6,941 nt of DNA, taken from the NCBI GenBank assembly GCA_949296785.1, contig CASFRQ010000021.1, positions 1 through 6,941 of the forward strand, written 5' to 3'. Origin of the DNA: an uncultured Alphaproteobacteria bacterium. GTDB taxonomy: Bacteria; Pseudomonadota; Alphaproteobacteria; CASFRQ01; SAAU01. A program made the position numbers and the translations under genes. Under the pieces are notes generated by a model, which saw only the letters and a list, made by a program, of their open reading frames with translations, did not search any database and was not told the origin of the DNA. The first letter of the stretch is position 1. The number at the start of each line of letters is the position of its first letter. This document shows positions 6,841 to 6,941 of the stretch, piece after piece.

Positions 6841-6941
6841 CAAAAAATTATATCCTTTTATAAAAATATTTTTTACCTCACTGCTTATATAAAACGTATT
6901 TCATTTCGGATTGTTCAAAAAAAATTAAAAAATTTAATAAA

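Noticed and set aside
6847..6852. Perfect TATAAT on the minus strand as a second promoter
   Set aside because: No acceptable -35 lies 16-18 bases upstream, and A/T-rich sequence produces such matches by chance. The TTGACA/TAAGAT pair is better.
6862..6873. AAAAATATTTTT palindrome as an operator
   Set aside because: Perfect but only A/T and of low information in this very A/T-rich stretch. More likely part of an UP-element-like region.
6386..6892. Plus-strand ORF of 168 codons opposite the regulator
   Set aside because: Antisense to the MarR gene and its promoter, Phe/Ser/Leu-rich from A/T-rich DNA, and without a convincing ribosome site.
1..6941. CRISPR array, tRNA, rRNA or insertion-sequence ends
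   Set aside because: I saw no regularly spaced repeats, no tRNA-like cloverleaf and no transposase or terminal inverted repeats on reading through the window.

Overview
The window comes from a Gram-negative (two-membrane) bacterium: it encodes a periplasmic adaptor, a MacB-type inner-membrane pump and an outer-membrane channel lipoprotein, which only make sense together in a cell with two membranes. I cannot name the genus. The host-like genes are moderately AT-rich (about 40-47% GC in the 60-base blocks I counted) and their upstream region is extremely AT-rich. All credible genes lie on the minus strand, so transcription runs from high to low coordinates.

Region 6744-6941 is an AT-rich upstream region with one good sigma70-type promoter (TTGACA, 16-base spacer, TAAGAT) and a 9-base direct repeat overlapping the -10, a candidate operator. 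Region 1771-6743 is a compact four-gene operon in the order MarR-family regulator, macA-type adaptor, macB-type ABC transporter, NodT/TolC-type outer-membrane lipoprotein. Gaps between the genes are about 1 to 28 bases. A strong intrinsic terminator follows at 1707-1740. Together these genes would build a complete ATP-driven tripartite exporter with its own local regulator and its own exit duct. The substrate cannot be read from the sequence.

Region 1-1706 is different. One minus-strand frame is open without a stop from 1770 to the window edge (590 codons). It is easy to miss because its stop lies outside the window. It encodes a Gly/Ala-rich segment, a GNAT-like domain of a type I associate with very large phage or mobile-element proteins, then a Pro/Ala linker and a helical tail. 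It has no convincing start: coding character seems to run back to the tolC-side terminator, as if its 5' end were cut off there. Inside it, one frame over, sits an 83-codon ORF with a textbook AGGAGG site five bases before its ATG and with better third-position composition than the long frame over the same bases. This is a possible nested gene. The picture is a mobile-element fragment abutting a chromosomal-type efflux operon, with the junction near 1690-1740.
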